Assembly (NCBI GenBank): GCA_944392265.1
Contig: CALXWC010000001.1
Span: 1-64,000, forward strand
Length of the DNA stretch: 64,000 nucleotides
Direction of reading: 5' to 3'
Source of the DNA: an uncultured Alphaproteobacteria bacterium
GTDB taxonomy: Bacteria > Pseudomonadota > Alphaproteobacteria > RF32 > CAG-239
Shown: positions 17,941 through 27,811 of the stretch, piece by piece
Layout of the letters: each line of letters opens with the position of its first letter
How positions within the stretch are numbered: position 1 is the first letter of the stretch
Notes under the pieces: model-generated
What the model saw: the letters and a program-made list of their open reading frames with translations, nothing else
Databases searched by the model: none
Told to the model about the DNA's origin: nothing
Position numbers and translations under genes: made by a program

Positions 17941-18623
17941 CACTTACGATTCTTTGTAAGCCAACGAATTTTTCCAGCACAAGCTTCTTGTGACATTCCT
18001 TTAACGCGGCATCTGTTAACTATAATATTAGGAAGCTGGTCTAATTGGTAACACCCCGGACCAATGAGCATATAGTCCAAGTATATCTCTGAATTTGGAT
18101 TTACATCATTAAAGCTTAGGTTTGCCATGGCATTTTGCGGCCAAACCAACTTCACGCTTACATTTGAAATCTTTTTATTCAATCCGTTTGCCGTAATAAA
18201 ACGTACTCTACATGTTGTTCCCAATGTTGCAGAACGGCTCATTCGAACAGCATTTATATACATAAAAATATTAGCATCATCTTCCTTCACATCTGCAGAC
18301 ATAAAGCCTGTTGTACCTCTTGGAGACCCATCATCTGTAGGTGGCATATCAAATACAGAATTAAATTTCATAGCCCCATTTTCAAAACGAAAATCAGCTT
18401 CATCAAATTTTTTCTGTAAAATAGCTTTTTCTTCTTCAGTCATCTTCAAATCATCATCAGCTGTCGTTGCCTTATCTTGAGTTGTTGTATTTTTTACAGC
18501 GGATGCCTTAGAAGTCGTTTTTTCTTGAAATTTTGTGTCAGAAGAAGATGTTCCCCACATTTGTGCAACTGCAGGAGCCGAAAAAATATATAAATATGAA
18601 ACTAATATTAAAAAGAATTTCAT
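17940..18623 (-). CDS. secreted protein of unknown function, paralogue A
   Basis: 227 residues with a signal peptide (SAPAVAQ near residue 21). A low-complexity Thr/Ser/Lys linker leads to a compact C-terminal domain with TTCRVRFITANG, SNVSVKLVWP, IGPGCYQLDQLPNIIVNRC and MSQEACAGKIRWL. The layout of cysteines and beta-strand-like segments repeats in the next gene upstream, so the two are a diverged tandem pair. A GGAAAAAACGG stretch precedes the ATG. The stop overlaps the slt start, which ties it to peptidoglycan turnover by context only. No family was recognised. Confidence 0.75.
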   Translation of the reverse strand: MKFFLILVSYLYIFSAPAVAQMWGTSSSDTKFQEKTTSKASAVKNTTTQDKATTADDDLKMTEEEKAILQKKFDEADFRFENGAMKFNSVFDMPPTDDGSPRGTTGFMSADVKEDDANIFMYINAVRMSRSATLGTTCRVRFITANGLNKKISNVSVKLVWPQNAMANLSFNDVNPNSEIYLDYMLIGPGCYQLDQLPNIIVNRCRVKGMSQEACAGKIRWLTKNRK

Positions 18624-18633
18624 CCGTTTTTTC

Positions 18634-19317
18634 CTATTGCATGGTTTTTAATGTTGCTGTAATGGAGTTAACTGCACCTAAAGCACTATTATAAACTTCA
18701 TCCAGTTCTTTTTTCTCTATTTCATTTTCTTCTTCAATTTGTTTTTTCTTATCATCATAAGAAATAGGTTTAAAGTCTGTATAATAATCCCCCTCATTTG
18801 GGCTAATGTATCTTAACATATCTTGACAAACTCCGGCAGAAGCTTCCGTATTTTGGGCTGAATATAAGCAAGATAAAACTTTTATTTCAGGTTTTTGCAT
18901 CAACAAAAAGCATCTGTCTGTTTGAACATTTTGCTTTAAACTTACTTGTTTGGATGGTGCCAATGGTGGAACAGAAAAGCTACTAAGGATTGACTTTGTT
19001 GTATATTCTTCTGTTTTTGATTTTCCATATCCTGAAATTTTGGATTTTTTATCAACGACCTTTTCTTGTTTTTCTTTTTGGATTTGTTCTTCAATGACTT
19101 CATCCAACCATTGCAATTCCATAGATAAATCGGAAATCATGTTGGTTGAACGGTTAAAAAAAGTAATACTATAATCACAAGAAACAACCTTATCATTATC
19201 TTTGACGGGGGCAATATCATGGATTTTATAAATTACTTCTTGTTTGTTATATTGGGCCAAAGCCATTGACGGAAATAAAGCAACGCTTAACAAACTCAAA
19301 AAAACACTTTTTTTCAT
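18634..19317 (-). CDS. secreted protein of unknown function, paralogue B
   Basis: 227 residues with a signal peptide ending ALAQ. It shares the plan of its neighbour: CDYSITFFNRST, SDLSMELQWLDE, TDRCFLLMQKPEIKVLSC, SAGVCQDMLRYI. A charged insertion (about residues 75-105, Lys/Glu-rich) and a C-terminal coiled-coil tail are specific to this copy. Conserved cysteines suggest disulphides in the periplasm. AAGGATAAT precedes the ATG, and a TATAAT lies further upstream, so this is the first gene of the operon with paralogue A and slt. Confidence 0.75.
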   Translation of the reverse strand: MKKSVFLSLLSVALFPSMALAQYNKQEVIYKIHDIAPVKDNDKVVSCDYSITFFNRSTNMISDLSMELQWLDEVIEEQIQKEKQEKVVDKKSKISGYGKSKTEEYTTKSILSSFSVPPLAPSKQVSLKQNVQTDRCFLLMQKPEIKVLSCLYSAQNTEASAGVCQDMLRYISPNEGDYYTDFKPISYDDKKKQIEEENEIEKKELDEVYNSALGAVNSITATLKTMQ

Positions 19318-19414
19318 TTTATTATCCTTAAAAATATTTATCTGTTTTTATATTATACGCTCTAAATTAATTTACCAATGAAATTTAAAAATAATAACAA
19401 CTAAAATTCTAATC

Positions 19415-20236
19415 TTATGCCTTTTTATCTTCTTCCATTTGACTTTTTAATCTTAATAAATCTACCCATGCCTTAGCCTTTTGACCTGCATTTCGCAATA
19501 AATACGCAGGGTGAAAACTAGCTAAAGTTTTTATCTTTTGAGTATCATTTATGCAATATTCCAACCAACGGCCTCTTAATTTTGATATGGGGTCGGGAAT
19601 ATCCAATAATGCATTAGCAGCACTAGCACCAAGCAAGAAAATATATTCTGGCTGGATTAACTCTATTTGTCTTTTTAAGAAAGGAAGACAAACCGCAACT
19701 TCGCCATCCGTAGGTGTTCTGTTTCCAGGTGGTCTCCAGGGCAAAACATTTGTTATGTAACATTCTTCACGCTTAAAACCAACTGCTTCAATCATTTTAT
19801 CTAACAATTGACCTGATCTACCGACAAAAGGACGACCTGCTCTGTCTTCATCTGCGCCGGGGGCTTCTCCGATGAACATAACTTTTGCATGCTCATCTCC
19901 CTCTCCAAAAACCATATTGCTTGCCGTTAATTTTAAGGCACAACCATCAAAGCCAGATAACACTTCTTTTAAGTCTTGAAGAGTCTGAGCTTTAGCACAG
20001 ATATCTCTTGCTGATTGACAAGCATTTTGCATGGCCTGTGCCAACTCTGTGGTGGCTTTTCTTAACGGTTGAGAAGAAGGTGTTGATATTTCTTTGCGAA
20101 TCTGAGTAAGTTGTGATAAAGCCGGAGCAGAATTTTCTTTTTGAATTGCTTCAAACGGAGAATCGCCGGCAATCTCTTCAACGCCGGCCATGATATACCA
20201 CTCTAAAAGCTCTTTTATTTCTTCATTTTGCATCAT
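19415..20236 (-). CDS. uracil-DNA glycosylase (family 4-like)
   Basis: 273 residues; start at ATG 20236 or 20233. The catalytic domain shows [17 protein letters not shown], then [18 protein letters not shown] and the C-terminal loop [11 protein letters not shown] with the conserved HPA. The enzyme removes uracil from DNA in base excision repair. The first 90 residues are an extension that I recall as usual in alphaproteobacteria. Of the four cysteines that bind 4Fe-4S in classical family 4, DGC and VAVC are present, but the other two positions read F and W. The cluster may be altered or absent. Confidence 0.88.
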   Translation of the reverse strand: MMQNEEIKELLEWYIMAGVEEIAGDSPFEAIQKENSAPALSQLTQIRKEISTPSSQPLRKATTELAQAMQNACQSARDICAKAQTLQDLKEVLSGFDGCALKLTASNMVFGEGDEHAKVMFIGEAPGADEDRAGRPFVGRSGQLLDKMIEAVGFKREECYITNVLPWRPPGNRTPTDGEVAVCLPFLKRQIELIQPEYIFLLGASAANALLDIPDPISKLRGRWLEYCINDTQKIKTLASFHPAYLLRNAGQKAKAWVDLLRLKSQMEEDKKA

Positions 20237-20317
20237 TAGAATGCTTGCTTCCTCAGAATCTATAATTTTTTTAGCTTTATTTTATTTAAGATAAAACATT
20301 TTTCAATAATTTTAATT

Positions 20318-20345
20318 TTGTTAATGTTTTATTGTGATATATTAT
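20318..20345 (+). promoter_or_regulatory. probable promoter of the TPR lipoprotein gene
   Basis: TTGTTA at 20318-20323, 16-bp spacer, TATTAT at 20340-20345, giving a leader of about 60 bases before the ATG at 20415. Confidence 0.4.
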
Positions 20346-20414
20346 AAAATCTTATTGAATACAAATAAAAAAATATATAAACTGTTTCTAGTTTTTTAAA
20401 ATTTGAGATGAGCT

Positions 20415-22196
20415 ATGTCTAAGTTTAAATATATTTTACTTTTAACAACCAGTATTTGCTTGTTTAACTCCTGTGTTAATCATAAGGATACATCTATAGC
20501 TCTTCCTAATCAAAATTATGTTGAAAATCAGCCTCACAGTTATGGCGCTTATATTGCCGGTCGTGTTGCTCACTTAAGAAGCGATTTTAATAATGCTGCT
20601 GATTATTACATTCAAGCTTTGAAAAAAGATCCTAATAACATAGAACTTTTGAACAGCGTATATTTGATTTTAACATCTCAAGGTCGTATCGACGAAGCTG
20701 CAACTTATGCAAAGCAAGCTATTAAGCTTGGTGAGAAAAACAATTTTGCTTATATCATTATTGCAGCTGACCAAATAAAAAAACAAAAATATAAAGACGC
20801 TCAAAAAACCATGAAAAATACTCAAGGAGTTATTTATAACGACTTTATTTCTCCTTTGGTGTTGGCTTGGATCTATACTGGTGAAGGCAAAAAAGATAAA
20901 GCTATTGAAGCTTTAGAGGTTATCAAAAAAGAAAAATCATTGCGTGCCTTATATTATTTTCAGACAGGTATGATTTATGACTATTTCGGTGATAATAAAA
21001 ATGCTGCGAAGAACTACGAAGTTATTGTTAAAGAAGAAAAACTCGAGATGTCTTTCCGCGCATTGCAGATTATTTGCAACTTCTATATTCGTAACAATCA
21101 AAAAACTAAGGCCGTAAATTTGGTCAGAAAATATGCCGATGACCGCACTTTAGCAGATATGATGAAGCGTTTGCAAAACAGTGTGGCCTTTGCCACCCCT
21201 AAAAATGCCAAAAAATTGCTCACAAATCCGGCAGAAGGTGTTGCCGAAGCTTTCTTCAGCATTGCAGCTACCTTGCGTCAAGGAGAAGCCGGTGTGGATT
21301 TGGCACATATGTTCATCAGCTTGGCTATTTATGAAAATCAAGATTATGATTTAGCTCGCTTGCTCTTGGCCGATATTTTGGAAAGCAGAGAAATGTTTGC
21401 CGAAGCAAACGCTCAATATGACGCTATTGATAAAAACAAAGAGTCTTATTACACCGCACAATTAAGAAAAGCAAACAACCTCGTGCAAATGAATGATTAT
21501 GACGGGGCAGAACTTTTGATGAAGTCTTTAACTTTGGAAAGCAACAACCCTCAGCTTTATTTAGACTTAGGCGACGTGCTTCGTCTTAACGGCAATCAAA
21601 ATGAAGCTATTGAATATTATACAAAAGCCATTGATGCCACTCAAAATACAAATCCGAACAAGTGGGTTCTTTATTATGCCAGAGGTATTTCCTATGAACA
21701 AAACAACCAATGGAATTTGGCTGAAAAAGACTTTCAGAAAGCACTTACTTTAAGTCAGAAACATTATGCTGTCTTAAATTATCTCGGATATAGTTGGATT
21801 ACGCGCGGGGAAAACACCGAACTTGCTTTTTCAATGTTAGTTGATGCTTATAATCAAGCGCCTCAAGACGGTAATGTGGCAGATAGCTTAGGTTGGGCTT
21901 TTTATCGTCTCGGAAAATATGATTACGCGGTTTTCTATTTGGAAAAAGCTACGGAAACAGAGGCTGCGAACCCTATTATCTGCGACCATTTGGGTGATGC
22001 TTATTGGATGGCCGGACGCAAAAATGAAGCCAGATTTCAGTGGCAACATGCATTAGCTTTGAAAGATGAAGAAAACAAACTTAACCCTGATGAAGTCAGA
22101 GCTAAAATCCAAACAGGTGAAGTGTTTAACAAGCCATTGACTTATAATGCGCAGACTATTCAAGAAACAATTGATTTGATTTCTACCGAAGACTAA
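20415..22196 (+). CDS. outer-membrane lipoprotein with many TPR repeats
   Basis: 593 residues. The N-terminus is a lipoprotein signal with the lipobox FNSC (cysteine about residue 20). The rest is a chain of tetratricopeptide repeats, for example AADYYIQALKKDPNNIELLNS, QMNDYDGAELLMKSL, NEAIEYYTKAID and NLAEKDFQKALTLS, typically 34 residues apart. TPR lipoproteins act as scaffolds for envelope complexes. Proteins of this shape occur widely in alphaproteobacteria, but no specific role can be assigned. GAGATGAG precedes the ATG. It overlaps the convergent response-regulator gene by 4 nt. Confidence 0.85.
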   Translation: MSKFKYILLLTTSICLFNSCVNHKDTSIALPNQNYVENQPHSYGAYIAGRVAHLRSDFNNAADYYIQALKKDPNNIELLNSVYLILTSQGRIDEAATYAKQAIKLGEKNNFAYIIIAADQIKKQKYKDAQKTMKNTQGVIYNDFISPLVLAWIYTGEGKKDKAIEALEVIKKEKSLRALYYFQTGMIYDYFGDNKNAAKNYEVIVKEEKLEMSFRALQIICNFYIRNNQKTKAVNLVRKYADDRTLADMMKRLQNSVAFATPKNAKKLLTNPAEGVAEAFFSIAATLRQGEAGVDLAHMFISLAIYENQDYDLARLLLADILESREMFAEANAQYDAIDKNKESYYTAQLRKANNLVQMNDYDGAELLMKSLTLESNNPQLYLDLGDVLRLNGNQNEAIEYYTKAIDATQNTNPNKWVLYYARGISYEQNNQWNLAEKDFQKALTLSQKHYAVLNYLGYSWITRGENTELAFSMLVDAYNQAPQDGNVADSLGWAFYRLGKYDYAVFYLEKATETEAANPIICDHLGDAYWMAGRKNEARFQWQHALALKDEENKLNPDEVRAKIQTGEVFNKPLTYNAQTIQETIDLISTED

Positions 22197-22816
22197 ATTA
22201 GTTTTTCTTCTTGTGCTTTTATTAAAGCTTGCGTTCTGTTGGTCGCTTTAAGTGCTTTGAGTAATGCATTAATATGCAATTTAACGGTGGCTTCGGTTAT
22301 TCCCATTTCAAAGGCAATTTGCTTATTAGACAAGCCTTGAGCAATATAGCTCAAGACTTGTTTTTGTCTTGCTGTCAGAGAAGCTCCTTCCGGCAAACCT
22401 TCCTCTCCTTTTTTATGATTTTGTTTTAAAATAATTTCAGGAAGGTAAATTCCGCCTTCTAATACAAATTTTATTGCCGCCAGCAAAATTTTTGTCTCTG
22501 TTCTTTTGCTGATATAACCATTAATTCCATAGCTCATCGCTTTTTTGATGGTTCTGACATCTTCAGTGGCTGATATGACCAAGATTTTGGTTTGAGGCGC
22601 CTCTTCTTTAATTTTTGCCAAACCTTTTTCCCAGAGCATATCGGGCATATCTAAATCTAAAATAAGCAAATCTAAATCAGGATGAGATTTGATCTCTTCA
22701 AGAGTGGACGTATAATCTTGTGCAAAACAAAGCTCCGGATTTTTGCTTATTTTTTGCAGGCTTAATTCTAATCCATCTCTAAAAAGCATATGGTCATCGG
22801 CAATTAAAATTTTCAT
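22193..22816 (-). CDS. NarL/FixJ-type response regulator
   Basis: 207 residues. The receiver domain has the acidic pair D7-D8 (IADDH), the phospho-acceptor Asp in LDLDMPD, the Ser/Thr of VISATED and the Lys of ISKRTE. The LuxR-type helix-turn-helix is at the C-terminus: LTARQKQVLSYIAQGLSNKQIA, then TEATVKLHINALLKAL. It is a DNA-binding output regulator. No histidine kinase gene lies in the window, so the partner and targets are unknown. Its 3' end overlaps the TPR gene. Confidence 0.93.
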   Translation of the reverse strand: MKILIADDHMLFRDGLELSLQKISKNPELCFAQDYTSTLEEIKSHPDLDLLILDLDMPDMLWEKGLAKIKEEAPQTKILVISATEDVRTIKKAMSYGINGYISKRTETKILLAAIKFVLEGGIYLPEIILKQNHKKGEEGLPEGASLTARQKQVLSYIAQGLSNKQIAFEMGITEATVKLHINALLKALKATNRTQALIKAQEEKLI

Positions 22817-22854
22817 TTTTTCCTCTTTTTTGAAAATATATAATCTCTGCCGTT

Positions 22855-23319
22855 TTATTTTAAAGGCTCTAACTCAATATATTCAACACCGGCTTCTTCA
22901 AACATCTGACGAGAATATTCTAACTTATCACGCCATGTGGCATCTTTAATATCGTTTCTTTTTTCCAAAGGATTGGTTACAACCATCTTTATTCCAGATT
23001 GGATTATGGCACGCGCACAATCTGTGCATGGTGTGTGTGTGGCATATAAGACACAACCTTTTAAGGATGTTCCGGTTAAGCATGCATTATAGATGGCGTT
23101 TCTTTCCGCATGTTCAAAAAAGTCATATTTGGTCGGGCGTTCCATTCTTTCAGGTTTATCATCATCCACACCTCTGACCAAACCATTGTATCCGGTGGCT
23201 CTGATTTCTCTATCAGGTCCTACAACAACGGCTCCGGTTTTGGTGGAGGTATCTTTTGACCATGAAGCTACCAAAAAAGCCACTTCCATAAATCTTCTAT
23301 GCCATTTTTCTGAAAACAT
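22855..23319 (-). CDS. deoxycytidylate (dCMP) deaminase
   Basis: 154 residues. The zinc-binding cytidine deaminase motifs are clear: HAERNAIYNAC (HxE with the catalytic Glu) and TPCTDCARAII (CxxC). The early region KDTSTKTGAVVVGPDREI and the extra HTP/CTD context fit the dCMP deaminase type (ComEB/Dcd-like), which makes dUMP for thymidylate synthesis. Specificity against free cytidine or other substrates is inferred from family resemblance. It ends about 38 bases upstream of the response-regulator gene on the same strand. Confidence 0.88.
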   Translation of the reverse strand: MFSEKWHRRFMEVAFLVASWSKDTSTKTGAVVVGPDREIRATGYNGLVRGVDDDKPERMERPTKYDFFEHAERNAIYNACLTGTSLKGCVLYATHTPCTDCARAIIQSGIKMVVTNPLEKRNDIKDATWRDKLEYSRQMFEEAGVEYIELEPLK

Positions 23320-23397
23320 CTTTTGTATCTCCTTTATTTTTTTTCAATTTTAATAAGATTATTTTTATATACAAGATTTTTTCTTTTGTTATAAAAC

Positions 23398-23431
23398 AAA
23401 AGCCTTGAAGATTTTTATCTTCAAGGCTTTT
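23398..23431 (-). terminator. terminator with perfect 15-bp stem
   Basis: Stem arms 23398-23412 and 23417-23431 around a TTTT loop, then TTTGTTTTAT on the minus strand. It follows the membrane-protein gene ending at 23437. Its centre (TGAAGAT-AAAA-ATCTTC) recurs in the terminator at 24247-24276. Confidence 0.85.
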
Positions 23432-23436
23432 AGAGT

Positions 23437-23808
23437 TTACTTTGATTGGGCAATAAATTTTCTTATACAATTTACCAATCCGATTGTGGCGAAAATTATT
23501 ATAACAACGCCTATGGCGCCGACGTATAATCTCGACACAATCTCTAAATAAGCTGCGCTCCAAACTATTGCATTGCCAACAAATGCCATGGCATAGAAAA
23601 AATTTTCCTCTTTATTTAAGGGAGATGTTTCATGGAAATACTTCAGAGCGGAAAAGGCCGCAATGAATACAGATAAAACAATTACGATTATTCTTGTAAT
23701 ATCTGTCCATACATTGCAAACATTTAATATAATTGCAACTGTATTAATCAGAATTACACTCCTAAATAAAGCCTCACCATAGCTTTTTAAAAATTTTTTT
23801 GTTTCCAT
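23437..23808 (-). CDS. small membrane protein, unknown (about four transmembrane segments)
   Basis: 123 residues starting METKKFLKSYG. Hydrophobic segments lie around residues 17-31, 37-53, 70-86 and 91-115. No family was recognised. The ATG has no Shine-Dalgarno-like sequence (AAAAAACAATATGG), unlike neighbouring housekeeping genes. It is the last of three similar-sized membrane proteins on this strand, with a 15-bp terminator directly after it. Confidence 0.6.
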   Translation of the reverse strand: METKKFLKSYGEALFRSVILINTVAIILNVCNVWTDITRIIVIVLSVFIAAFSALKYFHETSPLNKEENFFYAMAFVGNAIVWSAAYLEIVSRLYVGAIGVVIIIFATIGLVNCIRKFIAQSK

Positions 23809-23816
23809 ATTGTTTT

Positions 23817-24182
23817 TTATTTGTCATTTATTAATTTCTTTTGGACTATTGCCCTTACAAATGGCAAAAAAGCCAATAAAAATATATAGATAATTATGAC
23901 CAGAACAAGTCCCAGCATACTATCTATAAAGAAAAGTGAACACAAATAGCTCATGAGCGTACATGTCCAATATATCCAGAAATCTGTTTTAATGAGGTAA
24001 AAACCACATAAAAAAGCAGATATTGAGGCTAAAATCTCGGTTCCGAAATAACCTTTTATTATTTCATTATCATATTCACTTTGATAAAAACGACAAACTG
24101 TTATACATAACAGAAACAAAACAGCAGCCATATAGATATAACTATTTAGGCTAACCCTTTTAAAAAATCTTTTTGCTTTCAT
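23817..24182 (-). CDS. small membrane protein, unknown
   Basis: 121 residues from the ATG at 24182 (MKAKRFFKRV). The frame is open upstream to 24245, but that would start inside the terminator of the preceding gene. Four predicted membrane segments, including MAAVLFLLCITVC and the long VLVIIIYIFLLAFLPF near the end. No Shine-Dalgarno is visible. Eight bases separate its stop from the next start, so it is probably co-transcribed with the 123-residue protein. Function unknown. Confidence 0.55.
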   Translation of the reverse strand: MKAKRFFKRVSLNSYIYMAAVLFLLCITVCRFYQSEYDNEIIKGYFGTEILASISAFLCGFYLIKTDFWIYWTCTLMSYLCSLFFIDSMLGLVLVIIIYIFLLAFLPFVRAIVQKKLINDK

Positions 24183-24246
24183 AATTCTTATATTAATAAT
24201 TTTTGTTTGTGTTCTTATAACACTTTTTTTAAGCGGAATCAACAAA

Positions 24247-24276
24247 AAAACCCGAAGATTTTTATCTTCAGGTTTT
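24247..24276 (-). terminator. terminator after the 125-residue membrane protein gene
   Basis: Imperfect 12- to 13-bp stem (one C-A mismatch) with a TTTT loop on the plus strand, and a run of seven T on the minus strand. It shares 17 central bases with the terminator at 23398-23431. Confidence 0.75.
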
Positions 24277-24282
24277 TTACTA

Positions 24283-24660
24283 TTATTCTGAAATCACTAC
24301 CCAGCACACCGCCAAAAATCCTATTGACGCACCGACTTTGGTTATGGTGTCTTTTGTTTCTGCATCAACCGGCAGGAAAAACGCAACCGAATAGATGATT
24401 AAGCCCAAATACAAAAGAAGGTATCGTCTGGCTTCAAGCATGATGTTTTTTTCTTGACCGACAAGATACCCTTCATCCTTTGATTTTCTTTTGATTTTGC
24501 TATAAGTAAGAAGGGTTTGACCAAACATGATTGCTGATACCACGAGCAAGATAATCCATAGGACAACTGAATTAGTGCCAAAAAAGTTTTGTACACAAAC
24601 AGCCCAAAGGATGATTACCAGTCCGAGTTTTTCTAATTTTGCACTGTCTTTTGTTTCCAT
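24283..24660 (-). CDS. small membrane protein, unknown
   Basis: 125 residues starting METKDSAKLEKLG. Two hydrophobic pairs are seen: LGLVIILWAVCV and LWIILLVVSAIMF, then a charged loop (SKIKRKSKDEGYL) and two more segments to the C-terminus. The METK start and size recall the 123-residue neighbour, which suggests a loose paralogue set. No Shine-Dalgarno is visible. The promoter at 24705-24732 serves it. Confidence 0.6.
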   Translation of the reverse strand: METKDSAKLEKLGLVIILWAVCVQNFFGTNSVVLWIILLVVSAIMFGQTLLTYSKIKRKSKDEGYLVGQEKNIMLEARRYLLLYLGLIIYSVAFFLPVDAETKDTITKVGASIGFLAVCWVVISE

Positions 24661-24704
24661 AATCTTTAGTTTTAATAGTTACACAATAATTTAACTGTAT
24701 TTTC

Positions 24705-24732
24705 AGAGTATTTTTTTTTACACATATGTCAA
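24705..24732 (-). promoter_or_regulatory. promoter of the membrane-protein island
   Basis: Minus strand: TTGACA at 24732-24727, 16-bp spacer, TACTCT at 24710-24705, about 38 bases of leader before the ATG at 24660. Confidence 0.45.
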
Positions 24733-24818
24733 GAAAAAAACAGAATTTTTTGCGCTTACTCTTGACATTCGGCTTTAAATACCCCACTTTATAGCCAGAA
24801 CTATTTTTAATTTATTAG

Positions 24819-26105
<1,287 letters not shown>

Positions 26106-26127
26106 TTTATCTAAAAATTTAACTTCT

Positions 26128-26160
26128 AAAAAGCAGGGCAGAATTTTCTCCCTGCTTTTT
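26128..26160 (+). terminator. eno terminator
   Basis: AAAAAGCAGGG (26128-26138) pairs with CCCTGCTTTTT (26150-26160) around an 11-nt loop, followed by more T. Confidence 0.85.
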
Positions 26161-26225
26161 TTATTGCTTTTTGATTGATGATTAGGTATATTTCAGGCAA
26201 ATATTTATAATTAAAATTTAAGCTT

Positions 26226-26951
26226 ATGGAAAATTATTATTTTTGCTTGTCTGCATTTGGCAGAAAAAAAGTTTTGTTACGGACATTTGTAAAATCTTGG
26301 AAATGGACGCTTCCATCTCTGCTGGTTGCCGGATTGGGGTATTTTTTATTGTACGATACATTAAAAGCCTCTCCTTTTAATGCTTTTTTATCTTTATTAA
26401 CTTCTTTGAGTTTGTTTGCCGTCGTCAAATATAAAGATAAACTAAAAAAGAAAAATCTTTTTCTTTTTCGCGCATCTTATATGACAGCAACAAGCATCAT
26501 TTTATTTTGGATAATGATTGCTCTCGGTTTGCCAAAGTTTGGAAGTATATTAGGTCTGGCATTGGTTTTATTTTTTATTTCTCCGTTTCTTAATTATCTG
26601 CCGCTTAAGTTATCTAAAGAGACGATAATGCTTACTATTGGCGCGTTGATGATATTGGCGTTAATTTTTGATTTTATCAACTCGTTTAACAGAGATTTTA
26701 GTTTTCATTTTGTCTCCTTTGCCTTTTGTTTTAGCTTTATGATGTTTAATGCAATGGAGCTCAAACTCATGGATAAAGATTTGCAGTACGGGTTAACAAC
26801 AGAAGAAATAAAAAAGATGACGGATGATTGGTGTTTTGATATGTCTATCAATTTTCTTGGAATGATTTGCTATGCCGAAGCGGTTCGTTTGGTGGCAAAA
26901 ATGATTTCACTTGATCCGTCTAAAAAAACATTTGAAAAAGCTACTTCATAA
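26226..26951 (+). CDS. multi-pass membrane protein, unknown
   Basis: 241 residues with about six to seven hydrophobic segments (for example WTLPSLLVAGLGYFLLY, SIILFWIMIALGL, ILGLALVLFFISPFL, IMLTIGALMILALIF, FVSFAFCFSFMMF). The last 40 residues are soluble (TEEIKKMTDDWCFDMS...). No family was recognised. The start lacks a Shine-Dalgarno sequence (AAATTTAAGCTTATGG). Its stop codon lies in the loop of its own terminator. Confidence 0.6.
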   Translation: MENYYFCLSAFGRKKVLLRTFVKSWKWTLPSLLVAGLGYFLLYDTLKASPFNAFLSLLTSLSLFAVVKYKDKLKKKNLFLFRASYMTATSIILFWIMIALGLPKFGSILGLALVLFFISPFLNYLPLKLSKETIMLTIGALMILALIFDFINSFNRDFSFHFVSFAFCFSFMMFNAMELKLMDKDLQYGLTTEEIKKMTDDWCFDMSINFLGMICYAEAVRLVAKMISLDPSKKTFEKATS

Positions 26952-26965
26952 AGAAGTAGCTTTTT
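26935..26965 (+). terminator. terminator that contains the stop codon of the preceding gene
   Basis: AAAAAGCTACTTC (26935-26947) pairs with GAAGTAGCTTTTT (26953-26965). The TAA at 26949-26951 sits in the loop, so the last four codons are part of the stem. Confidence 0.85.
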
Positions 26966-27004
26966 TTATTGCTTTTTTTTTTAATTGTGATAACTATTCC
27001 GTCT

Positions 27005-27793
27005 ATGTCTACAATTATTAATTCTTTTATATTTATGAATTACTCTGATTTTTTTGATGCAAATTACAAAAAAATTTGTCTTAAAGTTTATTTACTTGTC
27101 GTGCAAATGGTTGTTTTGAGTTTAGGTCTGGCGCTGTTGGTTACTTATGTGGATAGCATTGCTCGCGCGTTTCATCACTTTACTCCCGATAATCGGATTA
27201 CCAGTTCTCCTTTGGCTTTGGTCTTTTATTTGCTGCCTGCGTTAATAATGTTTGGATATGTAACATTTCGTGGCGGGGCAAAACTCTCTAGCCTTAATTT
27301 GCCTCATTTGATAAATGTTTTTATGTTTGTTCCTATTCATTTCTTTATTCTTGAATTTGGAATAAATGTGGTCTTGAGCTACTTGCTTTTCTCTTTTCTG
27401 TTATTCAGCGCTTGTTATTGGGGCGGAATTTTTATGAAAAGAGACTTACAAAAATTTAGAACAAGAACATTATTTATTATGATTGTAACGCTTGTTCTTT
27501 TTGTTTTGGGAGATTTTTTGTTTGACAGCACGTTAGTCACATTTATCAGTTTTGCGATTTTTCCTCTTTTGGGATTTTCTTTCACCCTGTGCGAAGCACA
27601 AATGATGAAAACGAATATTTTATTATCCCAAAACCGGTCTGATTTTTATAAAGTCGTAAACTCAAGTGTATTAAACTTTATTTGTAATTTTTATGTGATC
27701 TTTATTCTGTTTGATATCACACGCGTGTTTTTGAAGTCTTGTGCTTTTCAACCACTTTATAATCAACAGAATAATCAAAAAGCCTCTAACTAA
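27005..27793 (+). CDS. multi-pass membrane protein, unknown
   Basis: 262 residues from the ATG at 27005 (MSTIINSFIF). A TTG at 26969 would lie in the T-run of the previous terminator and is rejected. Six to eight hydrophobic segments, among them LLVVQMVVLSLGLALLV, LALVFYLLPALIMFGYV, LINVFMFVPIHFFIL and LNFICNFYVIFILF. It is similar in general design to the preceding gene but with no obvious sequence identity. No Shine-Dalgarno is visible. The stop codon again overlaps the terminator hairpin. Confidence 0.6.
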   Translation: MSTIINSFIFMNYSDFFDANYKKICLKVYLLVVQMVVLSLGLALLVTYVDSIARAFHHFTPDNRITSSPLALVFYLLPALIMFGYVTFRGGAKLSSLNLPHLINVFMFVPIHFFILEFGINVVLSYLLFSFLLFSACYWGGIFMKRDLQKFRTRTLFIMIVTLVLFVLGDFLFDSTLVTFISFAIFPLLGFSFTLCEAQMMKTNILLSQNRSDFYKVVNSSVLNFICNFYVIFILFDITRVFLKSCAFQPLYNQQNNQKASN

Positions 27794-27807
27794 AAGTTAG
27801 AGGCTTT
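27779..27807. terminator. bidirectional terminator between convergent genes
   Basis: AAAGCCTCTAACT (27779-27791) pairs with AGTTAGAGGCTTT (27795-27807), loop AAA. T-rich sequence follows on both strands. The plus-strand stop (27791-27793) lies at the loop. Confidence 0.8.
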
Positions 27808-27811
27808 CTCT

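Noticed and set aside
26175..26200. Bacteroidota-type promoter (TTTG / TAnnTTTG) before the orphan gene at 26226
   Set aside because: TATATTTC resembles the -7 box, but spacing to a TTTG is wrong, and sigma70-like sites explain the other orphan genes better.
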